Assembly: GCF_036226365.1 (NCBI RefSeq)
Contig: NZ_CP108462.1
Location: 7,224,501 to 7,288,500, forward strand
Direction of reading: 5' to 3'
Length of the DNA: 64,000 nucleotides
Origin: Streptomyces sp. NBC_01262
GTDB taxonomy: Bacteria; Actinomycetota; Actinomycetes; Streptomycetales; Streptomycetaceae
A program made the translations under genes and the position numbers. This document shows, one piece after another, positions 42,853-52,025 of this stretch (position 1 is its first letter; every line of letters starts with the position of its first letter). The notes beneath the pieces are model-generated. The model saw nothing but the letters and a program-made list of their open reading frames with translations. It did not search any database and had not been told where the DNA came from.

Positions 42853-45800
42853 CCCAGCCCGAGCGCTCCCCGGGGCACGCCGATACGGCGGCTCTTGCGG
42901 AGTGGATCCGCGACCTGTTGCGCCGACAGGTCGCCGACCGGTGCGAAGTGGCGCCGGAGGAGATCGACGACGACCGGCCGTTGGCCGAGTACGGCCTGTC
43001 CTCCCGCGACGCGGTCGGTATCTCCGGAGAGTTGGAAGAAGTGCTCGGCCGGACACTGCCGGCCACGCTGTTGTGGGAGAACCCCAGTGTTGCGGCCATT
43101 GTCCGCCGTCTCGTGGAGGACGCGGAAGCGCCCCCGGCGCCGGCGAAACGTGCGGCCGATGACGGGACACCGTCGGGAACCGCCGGGTCAGGTCGGGTCG
43201 CAGTCGTGGGCGTCGGCTGCCGCCTTCCCGGCGGCATCGAAGGGCCGGACGCGTTCTGGGACTTCCTGCTCGCCCGCGGAGACGCCGTAGGCGAGGTGCC
43301 GGCCGAGCGCTGGCGGCACTTCGACGACGGCTCGGCGGCCACGGCGACGACCCTCGCCGGTGTTCCACGCCTGGGAGCGTTCCTGGACGACGTGACCGGG
43401 TTCGATGCCGAGTTCTTCGGCATCGCACCGCGCGAGGCGCAACTGATGGACCCCCAGCAACGGCTGTTGCTGGAAGTGGCGTACGAGGCGATGGACCACG
43501 CCGGCATGGCGGCGCCAACGCTGAAAGGTACCGAGACGGGGGTTTACGTCGGCCTCAGCGCGCTGGAGTACGGGTTCCTGACCGCAGCCGATCTGTCCCG
43601 GGTCACCGAGTGGACCAGTACCGGGGCGGCCGGCAGCATCGCGGCGAACCGCCTCTCGTACGTCTTCGACCTGCGCGGTCCCAGCATGACGATCGACTCC
43701 GCATGCTCGTCCTCCCTCGTCGCGTTCCACCAGGCCTGCCGCGCCCTGCGTGCCGGGGAGTGCGACACGGCGCTCGCCGCGGGGGTCAATCTCCTGCTCT
43801 CCCCGGTGGTCACCACCAGTTTCGACCAGGCCGGCGTGCTGGCTCCGGACGGCCGGTGCAAGTCCTTCGACGCCGCTGCCGACGGCATCGTGCGTGGCGA
43901 GGGATGTGCTGTCGTGGTGCTCAAGCGCCTGGACGACGCGTTGCGCGACGGGGACTCGATCCTGGCGGTGGTCCGGGGAACCGCCGTCAATTCCGACGGT
44001 CGGTCCGCCGGGATGGTGGCGCCGAACCCGATGGCGCAGCAGGCTCTGCTGCGCGCCGCGCTGCAGGACGCCGGGATGGACGCCGCGGACGTGGACTACG
44101 TCGAGGCGCACGGCACCGGCACGCTGCTCGGCGATCCCATCGAGGCGGGGGCGCTGAGCTCGGTACTCGGGCGGCAACGGCCCGCCGACCGCCCCTTGTT
44201 GATCGGCTCGGTGAAGAGCAACCTGGGGCATCTGGAAGGCGCCGCGGGCATCACGGGAGTGATCAAGACCGTGCTGTCCCTGCATCACGACAGGATCCCC
44301 GCGAGTCTGCACTTCCACACGCCGAATCCGCACATCGACTTTGCAGAAGCGGGCCTGCGCGTCGTGAACGAGGCTGTCCCATGGCCCGGCGACAGCCGGC
44401 GCCCGGCACGCGCGGGTGTGTCTGCCTTCGGGTTCGGCGGCACCAACGCGCATGCCCTGCTGGAGCAGTGGAAGCCGGACGGTGCTCCCCCGACACCGCA
44501 GTCAGGAGACCCGGTCGCGTGCGCCACCCCTGACACCCTGGTCGTCTCGGCGCGCTCGATCGACCGGCTCCGCGACGCCGCCCTCGGTCTCGGCGAATGG
44601 CTGATGGCCGGGCCCGGCCTGCGGACACCACTGGAGGACGTGGCCTACACCCTCGGGCACCACCGGCACGGACCGGCCAGAGCGGCCGTCGTTGGCCGCG
44701 GGCGGGAGGCCCTGGCCGCCGGGCTCCGCGCCCTCGGACGGAACCAGTCGGCGCCCGGCGTCGTGAGTCCGCGCATGACCGTTGGTCCGGACGGAATTGC
44801 TGGTCCAGGGCCGGTATTCGTCTTCTCCGGCTATGGTTCCCAAGGGGCCGGCATGGGCCGCGGCCTGCTCGAAAACGACGACGCCTTCGCGTCTGCGGTC
44901 CACGAGCTCGACCCGGTTTTCGCCGCCGAGTCCGGTATCTCGCTGAGCGACCGGATCACCAGTGGCGTACCGCTCACCGACATCGGCCGTGTCCAGCCTC
45001 TGTTGTACGGGCTTCAGTTGGCGCTCTCCCAGACGTGGCGGGCGTACGGCGTCGAGCCTTCGGCGGTCATCGGACAATCCATGGGCGAGGTGGCCGCAGC
45101 CGTGGTGGCTGGAGTCCTCGAACCGCGCGACGGGCTCCGTGTCATGCTCCGCCGCTCGGTTCTGATCGGGGGCATCAGCGCGGAACGGGTCGGCTCCATG
45201 GCCGCGGTCGAACTGCACCGGGACGTGCGTGACGAGATCCTCGCCCGTTTCCCCGGCGTGGGGATCGCGGTGGATGCCTCTCCGCTGAGATGCACGGTGA
45301 CCGGTCCCGCCGAGGTTCTCGGTCGCCTGGTCGCCGAGCTGGAGGAGAGCGGGACCTCTGCCCGCATGCTCGACGTCAGTGCTGCGGGGCACTCGCCCGC
45401 GGTGGATCCGATTCTGCCGGAGCTGCGGTCGGCACTGGAGGACATCCACAGCCGGGATCCGGCGATCCCCTGGTACGGAACGGTGCACGACGACCCGCGC
45501 CGGGCACCTCGGGCCGACGCCGACTACTGGTGCGACAACGCCCGCCGCCCGGTGCGGCTGCGCCAGGCCGTGGCCGCCGCGGCCGAAGACGGCCACACGG
45601 TCTTTCTGGAGATCTCACCGCACCCCGTCGCCGGTCTGCCCATGTGCGAGACGCTCGACGAGGCGGCGGAACGGGCGACACTCGTGCTGCCGACGCTGCG
45701 GCGGGACTGCGACGAGCCGCTGGAGCTGCGCATGGCCCTGGCCGCACTGCACACTACCGGTGTTCAGCGGTGGCCGGACCTGCTGTGGCCGACCGGACGG

Positions 45801-48800
45801 CGGACAGTGCTGCCCACGACGCCGTGGCGGCACACCCGTCACTGGGTGGATGGCGGATCCGGGGCCCGCCGGACGGCGCGCCCGGCCGGCCACCCGCTGC
45901 TCGGCACCCGTCTCGACGTCCCCGGCACGCGCCGCGCACTGTGGCGTGGCGATGTGGGTACGGAGGGGTGGTACTGCGACGGACAGCGGGTGAACGGCAC
46001 CAATGTGCTGACCCTGGCGATGTGTGCCGAGATGGTGCTCACCGCCGCGGCCGAGGTATTCGCCGCCCCGGTGGACGATATCGCCGTCCGTGACCTGACC
46101 TTGCATCACCTGCTGCCCCTGTCCGGCAGCACGCCCGTGACCACGTCGCTCGAACCGACGGGGCCGGGACGGGCAGCCGTGAGCGTTCACACGCGATCGG
46201 CGGCCGGCACCTGGGTGCGCCACGCCACTGCCGTGGTGGAGAGTTGCGTACCGAACGGCCCCGGTGATCCCGGCGAGTCGGACAGTGAGGCGTTCACGGT
46301 CATGTTGTCCCCGCCCGACGGCTGCGTGCAGGACGGCGTGTCCGCTCCCTGGCAGGTTCACCCCACGCTGCTCGACGCCTGCCTGCGGGCGCCCGCCGAG
46401 GTGATGGACGCCGTACCCGGTACGGCAGCCGAGAGCAAGGCAGCCGTACCGGCCGGAGCGATGCCTGTCGCGGTCGCCACGCTGCGCGTGCGGTGCCGTG
46501 GACCGGTCGCGGGCCCGTGTCGTGTCCGGCGGGCGCCCGCCGAGGGTGCAGAACGTCCGGCGGGTGGCGAGGGTGACGCGGACGGGCGGAGCCGTTGGTC
46601 CCTGCGGCTGGAAGACACCGGCGGAGCCGCGGTGATCGAGGCGGAAGGCGTTGTGCTGCGTGTCCCGGAGGCCAGTGAGGTACCGCTGTCCTTGCGTGAG
46701 ACGGTCTACGAGATCGCTTGGGACAAGTCCACGTCGCCGTCGCCCACTGTTCAGACGGACGCCCCGTCGGACTGGCTGCTGCTCACCGTCGGACCGGACA
46801 ACGCTCCGGGCGGCGATCGTCTGGCCGCTGCGCTGCGCGCCGCCCTGGAACAGGCCGATGCCAGGGTCACAGTCGCGCGCCACGTCTCGGGGTCCATCGA
46901 CCAGGCCCTGACCACATGGCGGGAAGGGATGTCGGACGGCGCATCGGCCGGCGTCATCGTGCTGTTCACAGAATCAGCCGGTACGACGGGCGCCCGTGAA
47001 ACGGTCCTCGGCGCCGCAGACGTGGCTCGTTGCCTCGCCGCCGCCCCCGAGCAGGGCACAGCCCGCCGGCTCTACCTGGTGACCGAGCGCGCGGCGGCGG
47101 TGACGGTGGGCGAGAGGGGTGACCCCGATCGCGCGTGCCTGCGGGGCCTGCTCCGGGTGCTGGCTCTGGAACAACCCCATCTCCGATCCTGTCTGATCGA
47201 CATCGACCGTTCCGCGGGAGCTGTGGACGACCTCACCCGCGAGTTGCTCGGCGACTCCGACGCCGACCATGTTGCCTGGCGCGGGGGTAAGCGGTTCACC
47301 GCGCGACTCGCCGCTGCGGATCTCGGCAAGGACGCTGCCGGGGTGCCTTTCGCGCGCCCGGACGGCGCGTACATCGTGACGGGTGGGCTCGGTGGTCTTG
47401 GCCTGGCCACGGCCCGCCGTCTCGCCGAGCGCGGTGCGGCCCGCCTGGTGTTGAACGGACGTCGCCCGCCGAGTCCCGAGGCCGAGGCCGCACTGGACGA
47501 CATGCGTGCCCTCGGGGTCTCGGTCGAGGTCGTGCGAGGGGACATCGCGGAACCCGGCACAGCGGCCCGGCTTGTGGAGGCGGCTGTGCGGGCCGGACAC
47601 ACCCTCCGCGGGGTCGCCCACGCCGCGGGTCTGCTGCGCGACCGTGTCGTCGCAGGCCTCGAACCTGACGACCTGGACGCGGTGTTCCGACCCAAGGTCG
47701 AGGGTGCCCGCCACCTGGACGAGGCGACCGCGGGTCATGACCTCGACTGGTGGCTGGTGTTCAGCTCCGCCGCCGCCCTCTTCGGCTCCCCTGGCCAAGC
47801 CGCGTACGCGGCCGCCAACGCCTGGCTTGACGCGCTGGTACAAGAGCGCCGGGCCCGGGGAGTGCCCGGGGAGTCCATCGCCTGGGGCCCGTGGACCGGG
47901 CTCGGCGCCGCACCCGATATGGCCGCTCTGGCCCTGGTGCCGATCACACCGGACGAGGGGCTGGACGCCCTCCAGCTCATCGTCGCGTCCGGGCGGCCGT
48001 ACACAGGCGTCGTACGCCTTGACGCGGGCCGTGCCGTTGAGGCCTTTCCCGGGATCGAAGCCGTGCCCTTCTTCGCCGATCTGGTGCGCGACGCCGCCGA
48101 CGACACCGGCGACTGGGGCGGCACCGAGGCGTTGCGCGCGCTCGACCCCGAGGCCGCGCTGAGCGCGGTGCGCCTGCGGCTGGTCCGGCGAACCGCGATG
48201 GTCATGGGATACGCCGAGCAGGAGATCGACACCACCGTGCCGCTCACAGAGCTCGGACTCGACTCACTCATGGCCGTGCGTATCCGCAACGCCGTCAAAC
48301 AGGACTTCGGGACCGTCCTTCCGGAAACCTTGCTGCTGAGGGGGGGCACCCTGGTCGATGTGGCGGAGGCCCTGCTCACCGGGCTCAAACTGCAGAACCC
48401 GCCCGCGGCGGCGGGGAGGGACCGTCCGGAGGGGCTCGTCCTCCCGAGGAGCGTGTTGCCACGGGACGCCGCCGAGCGGCTGGTGGCCGGGGTCTGGGCC
48501 CAGGTGGCAGGGCAACCCCCGGAAGACATCACTCGGGACCTCTCCGGCGTCCTGAGCGACCCCACACGTGCCGCAGCTCTGGCCGGTGGGATCCGGGCGC
48601 GGCTCGGCAGGACGGATTCGGCTCCCACCACCGAGGAACTCCAGGAGAACCCCTCCGTGGCAGCCATCGCCGATCTCGTCCGGCCGACACTGGAAGGCGG
48701 CGCGGACGGATCGCTGCTGCGATTCCTGCGAGATCCCGGTTCCGGGGCCGACCGGGCCCCGCTGTTCATCTTCCACCCCGCCGGGGGTCCCGCGAGCGTC

Positions 48801-49529
48801 TACCTGCCGCTGGCCGAATTGCTGCCCACGGGCCAACCGGTCTACGGGCTCGACCGGGTGGATGCCCTGGAGTCGGTGGAGGACAGGGCCGAGCACTACC
48901 TCGGTCTCCTGCGGAGCGTTCAGCCCGAAGGCCCGTACTGGTTGCTCGGCTGGTCCTTCGGCGGACTTCTGGCGTACGAGGTCGCCTCGCGGTTGCGCGA
49001 CCTCGGCGAGCACGTCGGGTACCTCGGCCTGATCGACACCATCCTGCCCGCCGCCCTGGCGGGGCCGAAGCCGGAGGAGATCTTGCTGGAGCGGTTCGCG
49101 CGGTTCGCCGACTACGTCGAGACCGCATACGGCCGAACCCTGCAACTGCCGTACGCGGAGCTGGCGCGCATGGACGAGCACGATCAGGTCGAGACACTGA
49201 TGCGCCATGTCGCCGACGCGGGACTGGACATGAGCCCCGGCGTGTTGGAGCACCAGCGCACCTCGTACATCGACGCCCGCGTCGGCGAGCGTTACCGGCC
49301 ACGGCCGTACCCGGGGCGCGTCGTTCTGTACCGCGCGCAGGAGGTACAGGTGCTCACCGCTTCAATCGATCCCCGCTATCAGCGGGACGACGCCGACCTG
49401 GGCTGGGCAGGCCTTTGCTCCCGGCTGGAGATCGTCCCGGTACCCGGCGACCATCTCTCGATGATCGATCCACCGCATGTGGAAGTCATCGCCCGGCACC
49501 TCGCCGCTGCCGTCGACGAACTCACCTGA
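42849..49529 (+). CDS. pks13-like: Pks13-like polyketide synthase, ACP-KS-AT-DH(inactive)-KR-ACP-TE
   Basis: Type I synthase of 2226 aa. N-terminal ACP (LSSRDAV, Ser52); KS (Cys286, His421, His461); AT (GQSMGEV, Ser744; AAGHS with His848); DH (about 1010-1285) whose HxxxGxxxxP motif reads Q1046...G1050...T1055; KR (TGGLGGLG at 1511, Ser1640, Tyr1653); ACP (LGLDSL, Ser1806); a degenerate ACP-like segment (about 1874-1946); thioesterase (GWSFGG, Ser2036; His2202). Both ACPs, the degenerate segment and the thioesterase (EHQRTSYID) match Pks13, which condenses two fatty acyl chains into mycolate precursors. The DH-KR insertion is absent from Pks13. Predicted product: an alpha-branched beta-hydroxy acid. 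No enoyl reductase is present. Confidence 0.93.
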   Translation: MTQPERSPGHADTAALAEWIRDLLRRQVADRCEVAPEEIDDDRPLAEYGLSSRDAVGISGELEEVLGRTLPATLLWENPSVAAIVRRLVEDAEAPPAPAKRAADDGTPSGTAGSGRVAVVGVGCRLPGGIEGPDAFWDFLLARGDAVGEVPAERWRHFDDGSAATATTLAGVPRLGAFLDDVTGFDAEFFGIAPREAQLMDPQQRLLLEVAYEAMDHAGMAAPTLKGTETGVYVGLSALEYGFLTAADLSRVTEWTSTGAAGSIAANRLSYVFDLRGPSMTIDSACSSSLVAFHQACRALRAGECDTALAAGVNLLLSPVVTTSFDQAGVLAPDGRCKSFDAAADGIVRGEGCAVVVLKRLDDALRDGDSILAVVRGTAVNSDGRSAGMVAPNPMAQQALLRAALQDAGMDAADVDYVEAHGTGTLLGDPIEAGALSSVLGRQRPADRPLLIGSVKSNLGHLEGAAGITGVIKTVLSLHHDRIPASLHFHTPNPHIDFAEAGLRVVNEAVPWPGDSRRPARAGVSAFGFGGTNAHALLEQWKPDGAPPTPQSGDPVACATPDTLVVSARSIDRLRDAALGLGEWLMAGPGLRTPLEDVAYTLGHHRHGPARAAVVGRGREALAAGLRALGRNQSAPGVVSPRMTVGPDGIAGPGPVFVFSGYGSQGAGMGRGLLENDDAFASAVHELDPVFAAESGISLSDRITSGVPLTDIGRVQPLLYGLQLALSQTWRAYGVEPSAVIGQSMGEVAAAVVAGVLEPRDGLRVMLRRSVLIGGISAERVGSMAAVELHRDVRDEILARFPGVGIAVDASPLRCTVTGPAEVLGRLVAELEESGTSARMLDVSAAGHSPAVDPILPELRSALEDIHSRDPAIPWYGTVHDDPRRAPRADADYWCDNARRPVRLRQAVAAAAEDGHTVFLEISPHPVAGLPMCETLDEAAERATLVLPTLRRDCDEPLELRMALAALHTTGVQRWPDLLWPTGRRTVLPTTPWRHTRHWVDGGSGARRTARPAGHPLLGTRLDVPGTRRALWRGDVGTEGWYCDGQRVNGTNVLTLAMCAEMVLTAAAEVFAAPVDDIAVRDLTLHHLLPLSGSTPVTTSLEPTGPGRAAVSVHTRSAAGTWVRHATAVVESCVPNGPGDPGESDSEAFTVMLSPPDGCVQDGVSAPWQVHPTLLDACLRAPAEVMDAVPGTAAESKAAVPAGAMPVAVATLRVRCRGPVAGPCRVRRAPAEGAERPAGGEGDADGRSRWSLRLEDTGGAAVIEAEGVVLRVPEASEVPLSLRETVYEIAWDKSTSPSPTVQTDAPSDWLLLTVGPDNAPGGDRLAAALRAALEQADARVTVARHVSGSIDQALTTWREGMSDGASAGVIVLFTESAGTTGARETVLGAADVARCLAAAPEQGTARRLYLVTERAAAVTVGERGDPDRACLRGLLRVLALEQPHLRSCLIDIDRSAGAVDDLTRELLGDSDADHVAWRGGKRFTARLAAADLGKDAAGVPFARPDGAYIVTGGLGGLGLATARRLAERGAARLVLNGRRPPSPEAEAALDDMRALGVSVEVVRGDIAEPGTAARLVEAAVRAGHTLRGVAHAAGLLRDRVVAGLEPDDLDAVFRPKVEGARHLDEATAGHDLDWWLVFSSAAALFGSPGQAAYAAANAWLDALVQERRARGVPGESIAWGPWTGLGAAPDMAALALVPITPDEGLDALQLIVASGRPYTGVVRLDAGRAVEAFPGIEAVPFFADLVRDAADDTGDWGGTEALRALDPEAALSAVRLRLVRRTAMVMGYAEQEIDTTVPLTELGLDSLMAVRIRNAVKQDFGTVLPETLLLRGGTLVDVAEALLTGLKLQNPPAAAGRDRPEGLVLPRSVLPRDAAERLVAGVWAQVAGQPPEDITRDLSGVLSDPTRAAALAGGIRARLGRTDSAPTTEELQENPSVAAIADLVRPTLEGGADGSLLRFLRDPGSGADRAPLFIFHPAGGPASVYLPLAELLPTGQPVYGLDRVDALESVEDRAEHYLGLLRSVQPEGPYWLLGWSFGGLLAYEVASRLRDLGEHVGYLGLIDTILPAALAGPKPEEILLERFARFADYVETAYGRTLQLPYAELARMDEHDQVETLMRHVADAGLDMSPGVLEHQRTSYIDARVGERYRPRPYPGRVVLYRAQEVQVLTASIDPRYQRDDADLGWAGLCSRLEIVPVPGDHLSMIDPPHVEVIARHLAAAVDELT

Positions 49530-49709
49530 CACATCGCCACCGCGAGGCCGGTCCCCACTCCGGCGGGCCGGGCAACCCACACCAACGCCAACCGTGAGCC
49601 CAGGTGATCTCACGGTTCGGTAACCCACAGGACGCTGTCGGGCTCCCGACACGCACCCGGCCTACGAGGTACGCGGACTCGACCGCGTCGAGGATGAAAG
49701 AACGGACCC

Positions 49710-50870
49710 TTGGCCCCTGAAGCAACACATCCCGACGGAACCTCGCATTCCTCCTACCGTCGTGACATCGCGTTCTCACACTGTCTGCGCGCGCTGACCG
49801 TTCTCGTCGGCTGCGTTGCGGCAGTCTCGGTCCTGATCATGGCTCCGGCCGCCTCCGCGGCGGGAGGGTACACGCCGGACCGGCAGAGCGTTCCCCGAGC
49901 CCGGGCCGACGACGGCGCGCACGTCAGCGCCGTCAGACGGCTGAACAGACACATCACCGACCTCACCATCACCTCTCCGGCGATGCATGCCAAGATGCCG
50001 GTGCGGATGATCCTGCCGCGAAGCTGGTCCCGGGCTGCGCACCGCACCTTCCCCACCCTGTATCTGCTGCAGGGAGCGGGCGACAACTACACTTCCTGGG
50101 CCCGCGAGACCGACATCGAGAAGCTCGCGTCGCGCGCGAACGTGATTGTCGTGATGCCCGAGGGCGGGCGGGCGGGCTTCTACACCAACTGGTGGAACCG
50201 CGGCCGCAAGGGTGGGCCGAACTGGGAGACCTTCCACACCGTCGAACTGCCACAGATCCTTGGGCGCGGGTACCGGGCGAACTCGCGGCGAGCGGTGATC
50301 GGCTTGTCTGAGGGCGGGCTCGGCGCGCTCAACTACGCGGCGCGGCATCGCGGCGAGTACGTCTTCGCGGGGTCCTTCAGCGGGATCGTCAACACCGCTG
50401 ACAAGGGCACGCGGGTGACGATCTTTCTGACCTGCCTCCGCGAAGGGGCGGACCCGATTCGGCTCTGGGGCGACCCCGTCCGGGACCGCAAGCGGTGGGA
50501 TGCCCACAATCCTGCCCACCGGGTCAGCCGGTTCCGCGGGGTCAAGGTGTACTTGTCCGCCGCCGCAGGCATGCCCGAGAGGAAGGACGCGGCCCGCAAC
50601 CTCGAAATGCTCAGACAGTTCAGCCGGGCCAGCCGGGCCGGCCAGGCCAGCCAGATCGGCCGACTTGTCCGGAGCAAGGCGTTCGCGGCGAGCGTCCTGG
50701 AGGTCCCGGGCTACGTGCCTACCGCCAAGTTCGCCCAGGAACTCCGCAAGGCAGGCGTGGACGTCACCGCCCACCTCTATCTGGCAGGAACCCATTCGTG
50801 GCCGTACTGGCAGCGCGAACTGCACCGCGCCTGGCCGTCCGTCCTCGCCGCACTCCGGGCGGCACGGTGA
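49710..50870 (+). CDS. Secreted antigen-85-like esterase/acyltransferase
   Basis: Alpha/beta hydrolase of 386 aa. A signal peptide (about 20-52, ending near AASAAGG) directs export. FPTLYLLQGAGDNYTSW, VVMPEGGRAGFYTNWW, nucleophile motif AVIGLSEGGLGAL (Ser), and a late GTHSWPYW (His) follow the antigen 85/esterase D plan. Antigen 85 moves mycolates onto trehalose and arabinogalactan. A TTG at 49710 is the likely start; no better start keeps the signal. It lies 180 bp after the synthase, and its stop overlaps the GTG of the carboxylase fragment, so it belongs to the same operon. Transfer of the synthase product to a sugar is inferred. Confidence 0.85.
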   Translation: MAPEATHPDGTSHSSYRRDIAFSHCLRALTVLVGCVAAVSVLIMAPAASAAGGYTPDRQSVPRARADDGAHVSAVRRLNRHITDLTITSPAMHAKMPVRMILPRSWSRAAHRTFPTLYLLQGAGDNYTSWARETDIEKLASRANVIVVMPEGGRAGFYTNWWNRGRKGGPNWETFHTVELPQILGRGYRANSRRAVIGLSEGGLGALNYAARHRGEYVFAGSFSGIVNTADKGTRVTIFLTCLREGADPIRLWGDPVRDRKRWDAHNPAHRVSRFRGVKVYLSAAAGMPERKDAARNLEMLRQFSRASRAGQASQIGRLVRSKAFAASVLEVPGYVPTAKFAQELRKAGVDVTAHLYLAGTHSWPYWQRELHRAWPSVLAALRAAR

Positions 50871-51085
50871 CCGCGGCCCCGGGGAGAAGCACGGAGCAGC
50901 GCCTCGCAGAGCTTGCCCGGTGCCATGAGGAGTTGGCCGCGCTCGGCTCCGGCGAAGCGGTTGACCGGCAGCACGCCAAGAGCAAGATGACCGCCCGCGA
51001 GCGCATCGAAGGCCTACTGGACCCGGACTCGTTCATAGAACTGGACGCACTGGTCCGCCACCCGTGCCACGACTTCGGATTGCAG
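50867..51085 (+). pseudogene. Truncated acyl-CoA carboxylase beta subunit (AccD-like)
   Basis: The first 73 codons of a biotin-dependent carboxylase beta subunit. RQHAKSKMTARERIEGLLD and FIELDALVRH...DFGLQ are the family's standard N-terminus. Similarity stops abruptly at 51085 and an unrelated gene begins 10 bp later, so about 450 residues are missing. GTG overlaps the esterase stop. In mycobacteria AccD4 carboxylates the alpha-chain for Pks13, so its presence here completes the parallel. Its loss means the carboxyacyl donor must come from another locus, if the pathway works. Confidence 0.8.
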
Positions 51086-51095
51086 GGCTGGCCGC

Positions 51096-51495
51096 GTGAA
51101 CGTCTCCGAGCTCCTGGCCGACCTTCGGGGCCAGCAGGACGAGACGACCGCCCGAGCCGCAGAACTACGCGGCCAGATCGAGCACCTCACCGCTGCCCTG
51201 GCCGAGAGCGAAGCGCGACTCACGGATCTGGCCACTACTCGAAAGATCATCACGGAAGGTCGCACCAGCAGGAGCCGAACCCGATCCACCCGAGGCGAAC
51301 GCCACCTACCAGCACATCGTGAACGCGTTCAACCAGCACCCCGGCCAGGTGTTCCGAGCTCGCGAGCTGCACGAACTCCTCGGTATGCCCACCGATGAGG
51401 CGTCCGTCAACATCACCCGCAGCCGCCTCGGTCGCCTCACCCGCCAAGGCTTCCTCACCAAACCCGGACGAGGCCGCTACCAGAAATGGACTTAA
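51096..51495 (+). pseudogene. Frameshifted coiled-coil/winged-helix protein
   Basis: The first part (51096 to about 51257) encodes VNVSELLADLRGQQDE, a coiled-coil start. From 51259 the rest of the same protein continues in the +1 frame (VAPAGAEPDPPEA...FRARELHELLGMPTDEAS...KPGRGRYQKWT-stop), with a winged-helix look. A one-base insertion or two-base deletion near 51250-51260 separates them. It joins the carboxylase fragment directly, consistent with rearrangement at this point. Confidence 0.6.
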
Positions 51496-51570
51496 CGCCC
51501 GCTGAAGTCGGGCAATCCGGTGCAAAATTGCGGTGGGTTGGATCGTCGAAGCGAACAACGGAGGTCGGAC

Positions 51571-51894
51571 ATGCCCACGATTGCTCCACCGGTCGGCAGC
51601 GTGGGTCGTGATGACCTGCCGGTGCTGCCCTTCATCCTGGCAAGCGAGAACGTGCAGCAGGTGGCGATGGTGTCCATGGACGCGGCCGAGTCGGCGGATG
51701 CGGGCAGATGTACGGTTCTGGGCATCCTGGCCTTGATTCTGCACTTCGCCGCGGACTCGCGCGGCTTCGTTCGTCCAGCCGATACGCAATGCGGTCCGGA
51801 TGCGAAGCCACCGTCTCCGAGACAGTCCACGCCCACGGCCTGCGCCACTGCCGCTACCGAGGCCTCGCCGAGACCCGCGTCCAGCACATCCTGA
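51571..51894 (+). CDS. Hypothetical ORF, possibly chimeric
   Basis: A 107-aa frame with ATG 6 bp after GGAGG. It starts MPTIAPPVGSVGRDDLPVL and has a hydrophobic stretch ILALILHFAAD. The second part runs out of frame through the transposase remnant, so only the first 70 or so residues could be native. No family recognised; may not be functional. Confidence 0.3.
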   Translation: MPTIAPPVGSVGRDDLPVLPFILASENVQQVAMVSMDAAESADAGRCTVLGILALILHFAADSRGFVRPADTQCGPDAKPPSPRQSTPTACATAATEASPRPASSTS

Positions 51895-52025
51895 CTGCCG
51901 CCGGAACCAACATCATCCGGCTCAGCGAGTGCTTCTCTCCAGGAACGACACCGGACCGGCCATGCCGACCACCCAGCCGATTCCGGCGACTCTGCCAGAA
52001 CCTACCTGCCCAACAGGGCAGTTGA
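51792..52025 (+). mobile_element. C-terminal fragment of an IS1182-like transposase
   Basis: The frame encodes RSGCEATVSETVHAHGLRHC, RYRGLAETRVQHILTAAGTN and IIRLSECF, the C-terminal end of IS1182-type transposases as remembered. The catalytic part and terminal repeats are missing. The remnant suggests that IS activity or deletion broke the carboxylase gene upstream. Confidence 0.6.

Noticed and set aside
45855..46680. Active dehydratase in the synthase
   Set aside because: The His and Pro of the HxxxGxxxxP motif are replaced by Gln1046 and Thr1055, so activity is unlikely even though the fold and the second motif HPTLLDA remain.
46680..47360. Enoyl reductase domain between DH and KR
   Set aside because: The roughly 220 residues before the KR nucleotide motif look like the usual structural half of the KR; no enoyl-reductase NADPH motif is seen.
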